Assembly (NCBI GenBank): GCA_024699855.1
Contig: JAMPIQ010000002.1
Location: forward strand, 3,286,001 to 3,350,000
DNA: 64,000 nucleotides
Source of the DNA: Aphelenchoides besseyi
Lineage: Eukaryota > Nematoda > Chromadorea > Rhabditida > Aphelenchoididae
Direction: 5' to 3'
Below the pieces are notes generated by a model. It searched no databases. It worked only from the letters and a program-made list of their open reading frames with translations, and was not told the origin of the DNA. The position numbers and the translations under genes were made by a program. Positions 34,870-45,896 of the stretch are shown in pieces. The stretch's first letter is position 1. Each line of letters begins with the position of its first letter.

Positions 34870-35550
34870 AGGCGAATTTTCTGAGGACGAATTGTTATCG
34901 TTTTTGTCTGACGAAATTGAACCAGAAAATTAAGAAGAAATTATAGCGACGGAAGAAAATTTAGAAGGGTTTTACGCATTACTGAGAAAACCCTTTATGG
35001 AAATCTTTTACCCCGGCCATTTATTCGAGAATTGCCCGTCAGGTATTTTACATCATATTTTTGTTGGTGACTTTTAGTGTTTAGAACATTCGCCAAAGAC
35101 TCCATCAAATAGAAACCGAAACGGATTTCGAATTTGAGTATCGAGTTGATGCGGAGCTTCATAGAATATACAAAGAAGTGCAGGCGATGATTAAATCTGA
35201 ATTAGTCGTTGCCCAACAACTGATCCACTTTTTGGATTAGGCGTTCGGTGAAAGCTTTCGCTTTCACGTCATTCGTATGGGTACTAAATTCTTGTCGTGG
35301 CTGACATCAATTGGTCGACTTTAAGAATTCAAAGCAAGCACCTCCGCCAAAATTCAATCGTTGATCAAAGAATGGGAAACCTTTTTTTTATATGAATACA
35401 CATTAATTAGTGGTTGCGTAAAAAAACAGAACAAAAGATTTTCAAAACGAAAGCGCACATTCCAAGCTGACGGCCTCAACAATATCCCATTACACAAACG
35501 GACTCAATCCATTTGTAAGACAATAAGACATTTAATGCGTCATTTCGTTC
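34870..35550 (+). pseudogene. Decayed open frames of unknown family
   Basis: Codon-like pieces on the plus strand include SEDELLSFLSDEIEPEN, EEIIATEENLEGFYALLRKP, NIRQRLHQIETETDFEFEYR and VDAELHRIYKEVQAMIKSEL, then SIGRL and a basic stretch to 35540. They are broken by TAA and TAG codons. They may be exons of the gene that follows or remains of an inserted element. No family recognised. Confidence 0.3.
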
Positions 35551-35586
35551 TTTTTTCAGCGTGTTTTCACAGGTCACTTCAAACCA

Positions 35587-36143
35587 ATGGAATTCAAAAA
35601 GAACTATGACAAAGCGAATCATGGAATGACCAACCTAATTGACAAGGAGATCAGTCGAAACAGGCTTCTAGTCGCGGCAATTACAGAGTCCGAAATCAGT
35701 CTTTTGTTTGAACGTGCGACAATTGAAGTTGCGCCCGGTGTGCATGCTATTCAATTGGGTTCCTTGTCAGCTGAGATAATATATCATAAATCGCAAGATC
35801 CACTTTTAGTTATTGTGTTCACTGCTATTGCACACAGGTGTGGACTCCGAGCCTCTGAGGTGATCAGGGCGTATGATGGTGGCAAAGGACAGCGAACTGG
35901 TTAGCATATTCTGTTGCGAGACATCAAAATACGGTGTGTCACTTGGTTATTACTTTGTTCAACTGTTTACTTTTAGCGTGCGGAGTTCAAAAATGCTGGA
36001 GGTCGAAATTAATATTCAGCATTCGGAAACCAACACGGACAGGCAATTCACAAAGAACTTATCTTAGCGGAAGAACCAAGCCGCAAAGAATGTCCGGTGC
36101 TGTCCGCGATAACTTGAATAGACAAACGGAATTAACTTTATGA
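35587..36143 (+). CDS. Hypothetical protein, unknown family
   Basis: Two exons (35587-35899 and 35977-36143) join across a 77-nt GT-AG intron with a TTTTAG acceptor, giving 159 residues. The first holds MTNLIDKEISRNRLLVAAIT, SEISLLFERATIEVAPGVHA and LLVIVFTAIAHRCGL, a regular mixed alpha/beta pattern. The second is strongly basic (RSKLIFSIRKPTRTG, SGRTKPQRMSG). An acceptor lies just upstream, so earlier exons may exist. It sits between two DUF229 pieces and might have been brought in by an insertion. No family recognised. Confidence 0.35.
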
Positions 36144-36149
36144 TAGTAC

Positions 36150-36479
36150 GAGAAACTGATCGCTTGACGATACCCACGTTGAACCGTTGATAGTCCACCG
36201 ACTGGTGATCGAAAATGAAGCGATGAACAAGAAAAAAGGGACCGTCGATTCCGCGGCCGCTTTCTTTTATATCCGGTGCGGCGTTGCAGCGGACAGGTGC
36301 TACTAATTGTTCTTTACCTCGGATTGAGACAAGTTTTCATTGATTCGAATGAATTTCTGGTAGTTTTAAATAAACATTTGAACGGTTTAAAAAGCTAGCA
36401 ATTAGGAAACCAAAGAACACGAAGTTTTGATTTTTTCGAAAACGCCGATGATCATGTTCAATTGCAACAAGACAAACAG
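36150..36479. other. GC-richer spacer
   Basis: Includes the GC-rich patch at about 36240-36300 (CCGCGGCCGC then TTTTATATCCGG). No frame with motifs; possibly LTR-like debris. Confidence 0.3.
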
Positions 36480-37133
36480 TTACTGGATGATTTGATCATC
36501 GACACAAACTTGTGAAACAAACCAACTTCTTTTCTTCTTTCCGTCAACACATTTGATAGCAAACTGATCGCGATCAATGAAGAGTCTCTTATGCTTTGGA
36601 ATCTGGAATCGAATCATCGTTTTGTTTGTTTGAACTCACCAAACTCCACGGTCCATGGAACGTCACATTTCGATTTGAAGGTCCCAATGTTCCACTCAGT
36701 TCGCGGGAAAAGCAATTGAAAGTGCCGTTGTACGTTGCTTTGTGCGGTGTTCCAATCAGCAGATGTCCGGCGTGAGATTGCACCACGTACTGTTGATAAT
36801 CGGGAAACGGACATTCGATATCACGGTAATGTGCAACGTAGTCGAAAATATTTGCGTCTTCTAAACACACGATCAAAAAAGCAAGCTACGATCAGCACCT
36901 TTGTCAATGACCGGAAATCGACAGACGTTTTCATATACGTGACTATCATTGTAGTTCAGCTCGTATAGTCTCGGATCATCGGTTATTGTGAGAAAACTGA
37001 CGAGCTGATCGAGTTCGGTAAAAAGCGGCGTATCGAGACGCAGAATACTGTCGCGTTCTCTGAATACCACAGTGCTGAGAATCAAAATGAGAGTCAGCAC
37101 CAGAACTAAACCGAACAACAACTGAATATTCAA
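36480..37133 (-). pseudogene. DUF229 copy D, N-terminal part only
   Basis: Starts MNIQLLFGLVLVLTLILILS, a type II anchor, then LYELNYNDSHVYENVCRFPV, IECPFPDYQQYVVQSHAG, TFNCFSRELSGTLGP and, after a 37-nt intron, IPKHKRLFIDRDQFAIKCVD, ending in TAA at 36480. These match the N-terminal domain of DUF229 A and B in order. The hydrolase-like half is absent downstream: copy C begins 1.8 kb away with its own version of the same 'DxxxxxxC' exon, so D and C are not two halves of one gene. It could still be made as a short membrane protein; more likely it is a truncated duplicate. Confidence 0.6.
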
Positions 37134-37556
37134 AGATCAAAGATAAAGAAAGAGATCTTACTCCTATGGTTAGAATTAGACATCTTCTTTGCTTTCTAAG
37201 GTAGAACCCATTAGTAGGACTAGTGGCATTTTGGAACATAAATGCAATTGTAAAAGTTTTTAGCAACTGAGATTTTATACTTTTAACGAATTAGGTTTAT
37301 AGCAAATCACTTGAATTTGGTTGTCGTCGCGCCATCTCAAGAATTGCGATTTGTCTAAAGATAATCACCGCTTAAGACAATGACATAAATTTGTTCGCAG
37401 AACTTTTTTGTTCACTTCATTCGTTTATTCTATTTTGCAGTTTTCTTCTACAATTGTACTCACACAGAAATTCTTCGAATCGATTGATATCAACTAAGGA
37501 TTTGATGATCTTGAGTGAAAGAAGATACTTATTGCAAGTTTATTGTGAATATTAAG

Positions 37557-38837
37557 CTAAACGCTACGAGGACGTGGTTGGGTTTTGGTCCAAATGACTT
37601 CGAGATTATCGAAGTGTTCTTGTTGCAATTCGGCCGCTGATTTCTGTGGATTGCAAACCGAATTGACCCGGGTGTTTAGTTTGAAGAACCAATGAAAATC
37701 CTGTTTCATTAGTTTGTTCATCGGCTTGAAAGAATAGATGTTGTAGACGGACGCGAACAAATTGTAGGAGGCAATGGAACAAAATATAGCCTGAAATGTT
37801 TCGCTTTAGCTTATAGTTGAAATGATTTTAGTTGTAAGTGAAAATTCAACACCAACATTGTGGTTTATGATTGTTGGAGTAACTCACGTTTGCGGCCGCT
37901 TTATACGAAGCGCTGTGCTCGTTGAATCCGTCCATTAGAATCACAAGCACGAAAATGGAGCAGAGAGTACTCACAAGCACACTGATAAAAGAGATCAGAG
38001 ACAGCGGTTTGAGGAATCGCAGAACCAAGTTCACTTGTTTGACTATGAACTTCTCCGTCAAACTCGTGAATTCAAGTTTCTGTGCAACGAGTTGAGAGAA
38101 AGAATGAATCTTCTGAAAGTATTCTACATCAACTGCCGCTTGTATTCTTGAACATACGTAAATCCCGAATATCCACGCGACCGTCGACAACACCAAACAG
38201 CTGATAAAGAACATTGCTGGACCTTCGACAAAAAATGCCCGGTGCAAAAGACCGTCAATTGTTTTTTCCGTGGGATCATACAAATAAACAACGATCTTTA
38301 CCGTCGTGATAAGAACAGCAACCACAACCTGGAAGCTAGTACTCATAAAAAAATTAAGTCGATAACTCACGTAGCAAACGGAGATTTTAACTCCGATTCG
38401 TCGGCCTTCCTTTTCGAATGTATTACGATATGCGAAAGCCAAATGTCGCTCGAATGCAATGACCAGGTACTTGCTCTCGAACATCAAGAAGCAAACGTGA
38501 GAGACAAAACAACATCCGTAATAAACCGTAGCTTCTATATATTTACCATTCTTAACTGAATATTCAAACGGCGGGATCAGATGGAGGATTGGGTGGAGAA
38601 TCGAAAGAAAAGCCGTTGCTCCGCATGCTGTTGTCTTAAAAACTACGGTAAATAACGAACACTTTGGCTGCTTACCATAACGATGCGCAATGAGGGAAAT
38701 AAAGCGTCTAATTGTCGAAGTTTTACGATCGAGTAAACGTTCAATATGAAGGCAGGTAAACTTAAGGCCACTTCTAATTTCACTTCGATATGACGAGCTC
38801 GTTCGAAGAACTCGGTAGCGGTGATCTGCTCAGTCAT
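37557..38837 (-). CDS. Nematode 7TM chemoreceptor, Sra/Sre-like
   Basis: Four exons (38676-38837, 38371-38634, 37888-38328, 37557-37790) give 366 residues with about seven hydrophobic helices. Landmarks are LEVALSLPAFILNVYSI (TM1), TACGATAFLSILHPILHLIP, a receptor-like loop ESKYLVIAFERHLAFAYR (Glu-Arg at the end of TM3), VVVAVLITTVKIVVYL (TM4), MFFISCLVLSTVAWIFGIYV (TM5), SQLVAQKLEFTSLTEKFI before TM6, and the last exon AIFCSIASYNLFASVYNI (TM7). The 'ERHLA' loop and the pre-TM6 'LxxKxExxS' stretch resemble the Sra superfamily (Sra, Srab, Sre); I cannot fix the subfamily. Likely a sensory-cilium receptor. The acceptor used for exon 2 (TTTTTAAG) was chosen because it alone keeps frame. Confidence 0.65.
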
Positions 38838-38839
38838 TT

Positions 38840-39735
38840 CCGTATTATGCTAAAAACAAGAGATTAAATACCTCCTGGTTTGTATTGCCAATAATGTTTT
38901 TATGGTCGATAAGAAAAATAGAAATGAAATCTAAAGACAAGTTGTAGTCAACCGAAAACCAAGGAAACGATTTGAATTTGGAATCAAAACAAAATTGTAT
39001 TCAATCGCACCCGATTCAGTTTGATATTTTATGAAATAATAAAAGTCTTCAAAGCTTTTTAATGAACTTAAGTTACATGAACTGAGACCTACCGTATGGA
39101 AGCCATCAACTAACAAGTGCATGTCGACCGATGGTTTGAGCTTCAATCCACCTGCTTAATCTAACCACTAATTAGAAATTGACTGTCCCAAGAAGTTAAT
39201 TAATGTTTTCGAGAATTTTGCTCTTTAGAGCAGCAACTAGAAACGTTTGTTTCAAGTGAAGAACAATGAGAACAGCCAAAAGCTGAAGGCAAACGTCTAC
39301 ACGACTAGTTGGATGATCATTTGCACAAATCTCAACAAGAAGTAGTTATGTCGATTCGATTAACAAGATCAAAGTCTGTAGTTTTTAATGTTTGTGTTCT
39401 TGGTGGTCAAAAACGAAGCAAGAAGTCCTTAATTCCGAGAACATTGTCTTGGTTCGCTCTCAATAAATAAGTTAAAATAAACGTATTCGTCTTTGGTTAG
39501 TCTTTTGATCTTTTCGCTTCTGAATGTCAAGTCACGTATGTACAAAAAATGTTTTTTTCAAGAACTGAGCAACAGTTTCAGATTAGATTCTAGTGGTTAA
39601 ACAAAAAGTTAGGGGCTTTTAGTTTCGAGTTGGAACGCTAATACGATTGTTATAATATTCAAATATAACGCATTTTTGTTCCAGGAAAGATGTGACTGAA
39701 ATTCTTTTATTACGAGTTTTTGCTTTTAAACCCAT
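38840..39735. other. Gene-free stretch
   Basis: No supported gene. A minus-strand frame at 38931-39146 is open but motif-free. Confidence 0.4.
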
Positions 39736-39739
39736 GCTT

Positions 39740-39995
39740 TAGTTGACGTATCGATATGCTTTTGAGATTGAATATGTCAAGACCAAGGATTTTGGTCACG
39801 CCGATGAACTTTCACGGCTCATCGACGAAGCACGTCAAGAATCGAATCCAGAAATGGAGGAAGTGATCGCATCAATCAAAGGAGAAGAAACAAAGATGGT
39901 TGGTTGCCGAAAGATATTCAAGAGCGAATTCGTCAAGCAACGGTCTCCCAATTCAATTCTTCCAATGGTGATCAATCGGCATCATTCGAAATAGA
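39740..39995 (+). mobile_element. Ty3/gypsy polymerase relic (RNase H end / linker)
   Basis: Reads YRYAFEIEYVKTKDFGHADE and LSRLIDEARQESNPEMEEVI, the 'YxFxIxYxxTxxxGxADxLSR' motif that closes the RNase H/connection region of gypsy-type polymerase proteins, and continues with an acidic stretch. The rest of pol is absent on either side. No stop interrupts the motif, so this is a younger or better-kept scrap than the others. Confidence 0.75.
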
Positions 39996-40065
39996 CATCT
40001 AGAGTGTTGGCTGTTTGCTTTACGAGGTATGAAAAGACTCACGGAGTGACCATCAGTTTGTTCAG

Positions 40066-40600
40066 ATGGCCGCTTTGCAATCGCCTTTCTATGCCAAGAA
40101 AATGAACTTGTGTCGAAAAATCGAACGTTGTGACTACCCGTCAATTCCATCGAATTTGTATTTCACACAAGTGAGTTCGAGGCGACAGTCGGGTATGATT
40201 GTGTCGTTTCAGTTGCGTTATCTTTCCGTTAACAAGCGAAGAGGCTCGACAAGACAAGAAGTTTGGACTGAAGTTCTTTCAAGGTCAAGCTCTGTTGAAC
40301 AAAGTTCAGTACAGCCTTCTGGTAAGCACTTTTGTGATTTGCAATCGTCAAACAAAAGTTTTCAATCATCTCAACGTAAGAGGATTCATCCCGGACATTA
40401 TCTCTTCGTTCTGTTTTGTCATCGAGCCAACGGAAACGGTTTCTTTCTGTTATGAATTTACGCTAACGGAGGATTGCGATAAATATGAGTTGAGAGCGAA
40501 GTGGGTGTTTAATCTCCGGTTTTTAGGGAACGTCAATAGACTCAGTTATTTGCATTGGTTAAGTGATCTCAAAAACTATTGTCTCAATAAACGGTTTTAA
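40066..40600 (+). CDS. Possible hypothetical protein
   Basis: A frame open from 40199 to 40600 contains [38 protein letters not shown] and [20 protein letters not shown], with an AATAAA at its end (about 40586) and another at about 40629. A possible first exon begins [15 protein letters not shown] (40102) and ends at a GTGAGT donor, but its phase does not match the preferred frame of the next exon. I recognise no domain. It may be a fast-evolving gene or a fragment. Confidence 0.3.
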
Positions 40601-40604
40601 GAGC

Positions 40605-41433
40605 ATGATGTTTGAAAGTTAATAACAATAAAAGGGATTTTTCAAAAGTAAATGTGATCAAAGCCAAAGACGAATCTTTTAAATACCATCACTAGACCAG
40701 TTACAACTATTGGGTTAGAGCTTTGACATTTCTACAAACTCTTTATTTTCAATTACTACGCTTGAAATAGGAAAAGTCCAACAAGTAAAACGTATTCTTA
40801 CTGCATGTCGTGGAATATTGAAAGAAGTTTATTCACTGACTCAGATAAAGATAACAGTGCAGAGGACTGTCAATGTAAAAAGGTAAATTTGTGAACGGTT
40901 TGAAAAAGGGATTTCCAAAAGGAGGAAAGCTGGTCATGAGGAAGTTGAGGAGAGAGATCGTTTTGCTCTTCTATAGGACTCGGCGTCTATAATAGAGCAA
41001 ATTTATGAACACCGCGAGGAAGGAAAAATCTCGTAAGATACCTTCGGAAGAATTACAGCCCTGCAGTGTTTGCGAATGTATCTGCGCTTACTGTCAGCAA
41101 TGTGACGCTCTGGCATTTGAATTGCGAGTGGGCAACGAACTTTGACGCTAAACTCGATGAGCAATAGACAAGAGTTGACTCAAAGCCAGGGTTAAAGTCG
41201 TTGATCCATTAGCAAATGAACGCAATCACATCGAGAAATTTGAAAGAATCTGTTCGAAAATTGCGTGATTTTATATTTTAAATTTGAGACCAAATCTGGA
41301 CTCGTAGAGGCGGAATTTTTAAATTTTTTCTTACGTGATTGAGCTTAGGATGTTTTAGTTGAAGACGCTTCGTTATTCTATGGCTATCAAATCATTGAAT
41401 TATTTGTTTTAGCTTGAAGTTTAATCATCAACG
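40605..41433. other. Gene-free stretch with possible transposon scraps
   Basis: No gene supported. Pieces such as VSNVTLWHLN and WATNFDAKLDE (41080-41165) look like eroded coding DNA but cannot be assigned. Confidence 0.3.
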
Positions 41434-42258
41434 ATGATACAAACGAATTCGATGGAAGCGTTGAAGTTCGAGTTGACTGAACGTTGGAAAGAATGGAGAT
41501 CGAAATTGGAATTGGACGAAGAGGGCCGTTTGATTCATCCGAGTGGTCACGTAGCCACTTTGCTCAAAGACAACGTCGATAAGAGTGTGAACGTCTTGCG
41601 ATGGCGATGTGGTATTTTGTATAAGATGCCACTTCATAAAGAGTTAATGTTTTCGGTAAGTTGAAATTACTGGAAGTTATTTGAAGATCTACAGATTACA
41701 TTGGAATTTCGTTTGAACGGTGGAAAACAGGCTCATGAAGTTTTTTTTGATCCACCAATTTGGCACCCACATGTCAATTCGGAAACAGGAAAACTTGAGC
41801 AGTTTTTCGCACCAAGAACGACTTGTATTGAAAGAATTCTGGAAGACATATGTCAGCAAATCAACAGACCAAACAGCCTTTTTCCCCTAATCACGCCTAA
41901 CAGGAGTGCTACTTGGTTGTATGTTAACAAAAGGTAAGTTCAACACTCCCATTTTTGTTAGATCATTTTAAACTTTAGAAGTTCATACAATAGACGCTTT
42001 CTCGAAGAAGCAAAAGGCTTCGATCGCTGCAAAGTGATCGAACGTTTTGATTTGAATCCTCAAAACCACTGCTTTGTTGTCGATTTGCCAGAAACTCCAG
42101 AAGAACAAGTACAGACGTTTCGAACTCAACTGCCCCAGTTTAAAACAGAAGCTGAATTGATGTTAGAGTCAATTCACAAATCTTTGGAAACAGTGAGCTC
42201 AGATATTTCGACACAATACGCACTTCTATGTTCGAAGAATAATCGTCGTTGCCTTTGA
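41434..42258 (+). CDS. UBC-fold (E2-like) protein lacking the catalytic Cys
   Basis: Three exons (41434-41655, 41695-41933, 41979-42258) give 246 residues. A leader acceptor (TTTTAG, 41407-41412) lies 22 nt before the ATG. The middle exon, ITLEFRLNGGKQAHEVFFDP then PIWHPHVNSETGKLEQFFAP, resembles the E2 core 'FxPxIxHPNVxxxGxxCL'. In E2 enzymes the active Cys comes a few residues after the Gly; here that position reads GKLEQFF, with the first Cys further on (RTTCIERILEDICQQIN). An N-terminal helix (KFELTERWKEWRSKLEL) and a C-terminal helical extension flank the core. If the fold call is right it is a ubiquitin-conjugation variant (UEV-like) rather than an enzyme. The match is based on one motif region, hence moderate confidence. 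Confidence 0.5.
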
Positions 42259-43214
42259 ATATGTTTGATAAATGCATTAAACATTGATTGTTAATAATCT
42301 AGCTTATGTTGTACAAACAATAAAAAGATACTAAAAGTGATAATGTGGAAATTAAGAAGCTCAAGTTGTTGCAACAAGAAGAGAATTAATAAGCAAACCC
42401 TTGGATAGGATGTCAACTTGGAACGGTGTTAAATAAAGATCACACGAGACTAACTTTTTAATCACCACGCACTTGCTCGAAAGCTTTCTGAGATGGCAAT
42501 TGTATTTGGTTCCTTGATGAAATAAAAATCCCACAAGCTTATACAAACAGCAATAGTCGGGATGCAACATAAGTAACTGAAGTCGTATTAAGTGATGGAA
42601 ACTGGAGAATCAAAAGCTGCAGTCAACTTTCTTTTATAAAAATTGAATTCACTAATTTTGATCGAACTAGTCATAATAGGTTTTCCTTAGCTCGTTGGTC
42701 AACTAACTTCCAGATCTCTGAACGATTCAAAATGACCTAATGGACAAGTCAGAAGTCTCTTGACTTATTAGTTTACTAAACTTCTTTCTAAAGATGCTGA
42801 TTAGAATGATAACTATACAACCGAACACTTCGGAGTACCAAGATATTCGTTCTTTCTATTCTTTTCCGGTGTAGCAGATGGACAGCTATCTAAACAGACA
42901 AAGGCAAACTGCAAGTTCATTTAATCGAACCCTACAGCAAGCAAAAAATTGATCATGATACATAAAAGGTACAACTGTCATTCGACAACCATCGCTGACA
43001 ACATCTAGCTGTTTAAATAAAAGATTTGAAAAAAATTTGAGTTCAATTAAAATTGCAAAATGCTAAAACATCAAGAGCGAGATTTGGATATTGAGCATTG
43101 AACTTGCTTCCGGAAACTATTCGAATTACGACTGCTACATTCCTGGTGAGTTCAATGAAATCAAGAAGTGGTGTAAAATGGCCGTTTTTTGATTTCAACA
43201 TAATCATTGCTCCG
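42259..43214. other. Gene-free stretch
   Basis: 3' flank of the E2-like gene (AATAAA near 42320) and AT-rich DNA with no supported feature. Confidence 0.4.
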
Positions 43215-44705
43215 ATGTCTCCGATGTTGGTGTTCGGTTTCTTAATTGGTTATGCTCTTGTGATGTTGGTTGATGCGGGCTCATGGTCAGTTGCTGTTCG
43301 ATCAGTCAAACGTGTTCAACGCAACAACACGCTCAGACTGAGCGATGTCTATGGCCAAGCTTTAACTTATGATAGAACTACTCGCACGTACACGGGTCTG
43401 CAATTGAGTTGGCAATAATCAATTAAACTTTTCAGGAACCGTATACCTAGGGACACCACCGAAACCTTTTACTGTGGTAAGTGGGCGAAATGTTTGCATG
43501 GTCATTGACTTCAATGTTTTTAGGTATTCGATACAGGTTAGCATTCCTCAGTCTCTCTATTCAGCTGGTACTTAGGTTCCAGCATTTTCTGGATACCGAA
43601 AAAAGGCTGCACATCGTCGGGTTTGTGGCGAAACAGTCGATCAAATGACATTTGTATGTTTAGGTACTGACGTCAAGTATTGCAATTCGGGTCTCGGGCT
43701 TTACGATCCCGCAGGATCTGTTACCGCAAAGTCAACTAATGGACTATTCCACCTTCAATACGGTCTGTAAATGAAGAAAACAATTGAACTTCTTTGAAAC
43801 TACAGGTATTGGTGCAGTTCGTGGTCGCTACTACAAGGATTATTTGACGGTTAGTTTAACGATAATTGTTTTGCTGAGAGCTTATTTTAGTTTGGAAGTG
43901 CATTACGTTTTAAAGAACCAATCACGTTTGGTGCCGGTGAAGTGATGGAACTTAGTGATGAGGTTGAAAAATCAGACTACATAACCACTGAATTCTTGTA
44001 GGGGATTATTGGCCTTCCAAGTTCAGTTGATCCGAAGGAGCCCGGTAGCTCGGTTATGCACGAAGCTTGGCGTCAAGGGGTTCTTGATGATCCAATCTTT
44101 ACGATCCACATGCGAGATTGTCCAAATTATGAAGAGTGCCAAGAAAGCGGTGTGATAACGTTTGGGGCGTTAGATACACATAACTGCGATGAAGTTGAGG
44201 ATTATACTGAGGTTAATCCTGATTGTAAGTCAATAATTTTGTACACCATTTAACAGTCAGAAATAGCAAATTATTGGCAGTTCACTGTGTCTGAGTTTCA
44301 AATTGGTCGTGCATGTATATCGAAGCCCTTTAAAGCGGTTTCCGGTAGAGTCAGAGAATCACATTTGTCTTATTCTCATTTACAGATTCGGGTACTAATT
44401 TAATCACCGGTCCCTCGAAAGTCGTCGAAAAAATCATGGGTATACTAGGAGCAAGAGTTGTTAATGGAGGTCACGTTGTTAAATGTGATACTAATTTAAC
44501 AATCAATTTCACCGTCAATGGACATCAGTACAACATTCCTTCCCAACACATACTTTTCAACCTCCATAATGGTGACTGCGAAATATTATTGGTTGGCTAT
44601 GATTACGCCCGTTTGTGGGTTTTGGGAACCCCTTTCACCACCACATACTGTCAGGTCCACAACATTGAAAATCGTACTATTGGCTTTGCAAAAGCCCTAC
44701 ACTAA
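43215..44705 (+). CDS. Pepsin-family (A1) aspartic protease
   Basis: Ten exons join to 371 residues with introns mostly 39-45 nt. The signal peptide is MSPMLVFGFLIGYALVMLVD (a second Met at 43224 is also possible), then a short basic propeptide (SVAVRSVKRVQRN). The mature part opens with TVYLGTPPKPFTVVFDTGSS and FWIPKK, holding the first catalytic Asp in a normal DTGS loop. It continues with YDPAGSVTAKSTNG, the Tyr-75-like YGIGAVRG and the GIIGLPSS motif. The second catalytic loop is DSGTNLITGP, an accepted DSG variant. It ends LWVLGTPFTTTYCQVHN then IGFAKALH. All key residues are present, so it should be an active secreted or lysosomal protease. AATAAA at about 44717. One 43-nt intron (43621-43663) was placed because it restores frame. 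Confidence 0.85.
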
Positions 44706-45224
44706 TTGTGTATGATTAATAAAAACTGTTGCAACATAATCGAATTGTTTAAATGAATTCATATTGTAGTTGGCAATTTAATGATGTTAGCAATGTTGAA
44801 AGTTCAAGGATCTCTTTCATTTGTGACAATGTAAATACAAGCGGTAAGAGTTGATAGATAAAAGAACTAACTTCGAAGTGACAAAGAAAAGCGGTTGATT
44901 GAATTCGAAGGTTGTGAATACACCAGTAAGCAGCTTACGAGTTGCAATCTCAAAAACAAGCGTTTAGACAACGAGACAAGAACACATTGATAGTGTTATA
45001 AAAAAACATCTTCGACTTCAGAATTGTAATTCGTAAGTTGAACGAGATGTTCTCGGTTTGCTTAAGATAATCTTTCGTGGCAAGTTTCTGAGTGACTCGA
45101 AATTCAAAGTTCATCGTTTACTGTAAAATGAACCATTATATTCAAATCGTTATGCTCAATTTGTTTAAGGCAGCAGTTGTCATGCTGATAATTTTTAGTC
45201 GACTAAATGATTTACAATCCGACC
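44706..45224. other. Gene-free stretch
   Basis: No supported feature. Confidence 0.35.
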
Positions 45225-45480
45225 GGCAACCGAGATCCCAATTTCTCGAGAACCTTTTGCAACTGGGGAATCATTTGTTGAATGAAATTCAACGGCAACA
45301 CACCCTCTGGGATTCCCAACAGTCCGGTCAAGTTTTTCAGGACGGGATTCGAGATATCGACCATTCCGTCAACCCAACCAGTGCATCGCCCAGAAGTTGA
45401 TCCAACAATTCGCTAACATTTCGAGCAACTAATTCAAAAGCTTCTCGACGGATGCCAACAAACTTTGAAGGAAGAAAACT
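45225..45480 (-). pseudogene. Decayed paralogous segment of the small helical secreted protein
   Basis: On the minus strand one frame reads RREAFELVARNVSELLDQLL and GDALVG (45370-45445); another reads VDISNPVLKNLTGLLGIPEG, LPLNFIQQMIPQLQKVLEKL and GSRLPVGL then a stop (about 45225). The pattern (short helices with LL and TGLLG) is like the gene just upstream, but the frames do not connect. It may be a broken tandem copy or an alternative 3' end. Confidence 0.4.
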
Positions 45481-45491
45481 AAATCAATTTT

Positions 45492-45896
45492 TTATGGGAT
45501 GTTTAGAATTGTTCTCAGCTCCTCCAACAGTCCATCAAGACCACTGCCACCTTCGAACGGCGCTAACGAGTCAAAGATGCAGGTGCTTTGAGTGAGAATG
45601 GAGTCCAATTGAGTCAAAATTGAGAGCGATTGGACGAATTGGGCGGGATCAACGGTTTTGGGCGAGTTGAGCAGTTTAACGATTTTGGTCAAAGCTCCAG
45701 GTTGTTTGCAGTCGCCTAACAAACCGGTGACCTCATCAACCATTGGCGGAACGTTTACAGCCACTCCGTCGACAGTTCCCAAAATATTTTCGATGAGATT
45801 GCCGAGCAATGGAGATTCTTGACTGTTACTCATTGGAAGAGCGTGAGTCGAAATGACGAGAAGAGAAAAGAAGATGGCAATTGAAGAACGAGACAT
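45492..45896 (-). CDS. Small secreted helical protein
   Basis: A single-exon 134-residue frame. The signal peptide is MSRSSIAIFFSLLVISTHA. The mature part is made of amphipathic helices with repeated LL (LLGNLIENILGTVDG, VNVPPMVDEVTGLLGDC, ALTKIVKLLNSP, FVQSLSILTQLDSILTQSTC) and only two cysteines, which could pair. It resembles small lipid-binding secreted nematode proteins in style, but I find no signature that names a family. A related, broken segment follows it at 45225-45480. Confidence 0.6.
   Translation of the reverse strand: MSRSSIAIFFSLLVISTHALPMSNSQESPLLGNLIENILGTVDGVAVNVPPMVDEVTGLLGDCKQPGALTKIVKLLNSPKTVDPAQFVQSLSILTQLDSILTQSTCIFDSLAPFEGGSGLDGLLEELRTILNIP

Noticed and set aside
40860..41250. 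Possible Tc1/mariner transposase scraps
   Set aside because: A helix-turn-helix-like phrase is too short and too broken to assign; no inverted repeats seen.
43621..43669. Apparent frame break in the pepsin-family gene
   Set aside because: A standard 43-nt intron (43621-43663) restores the frame with good splice sites, so the gene is intact.
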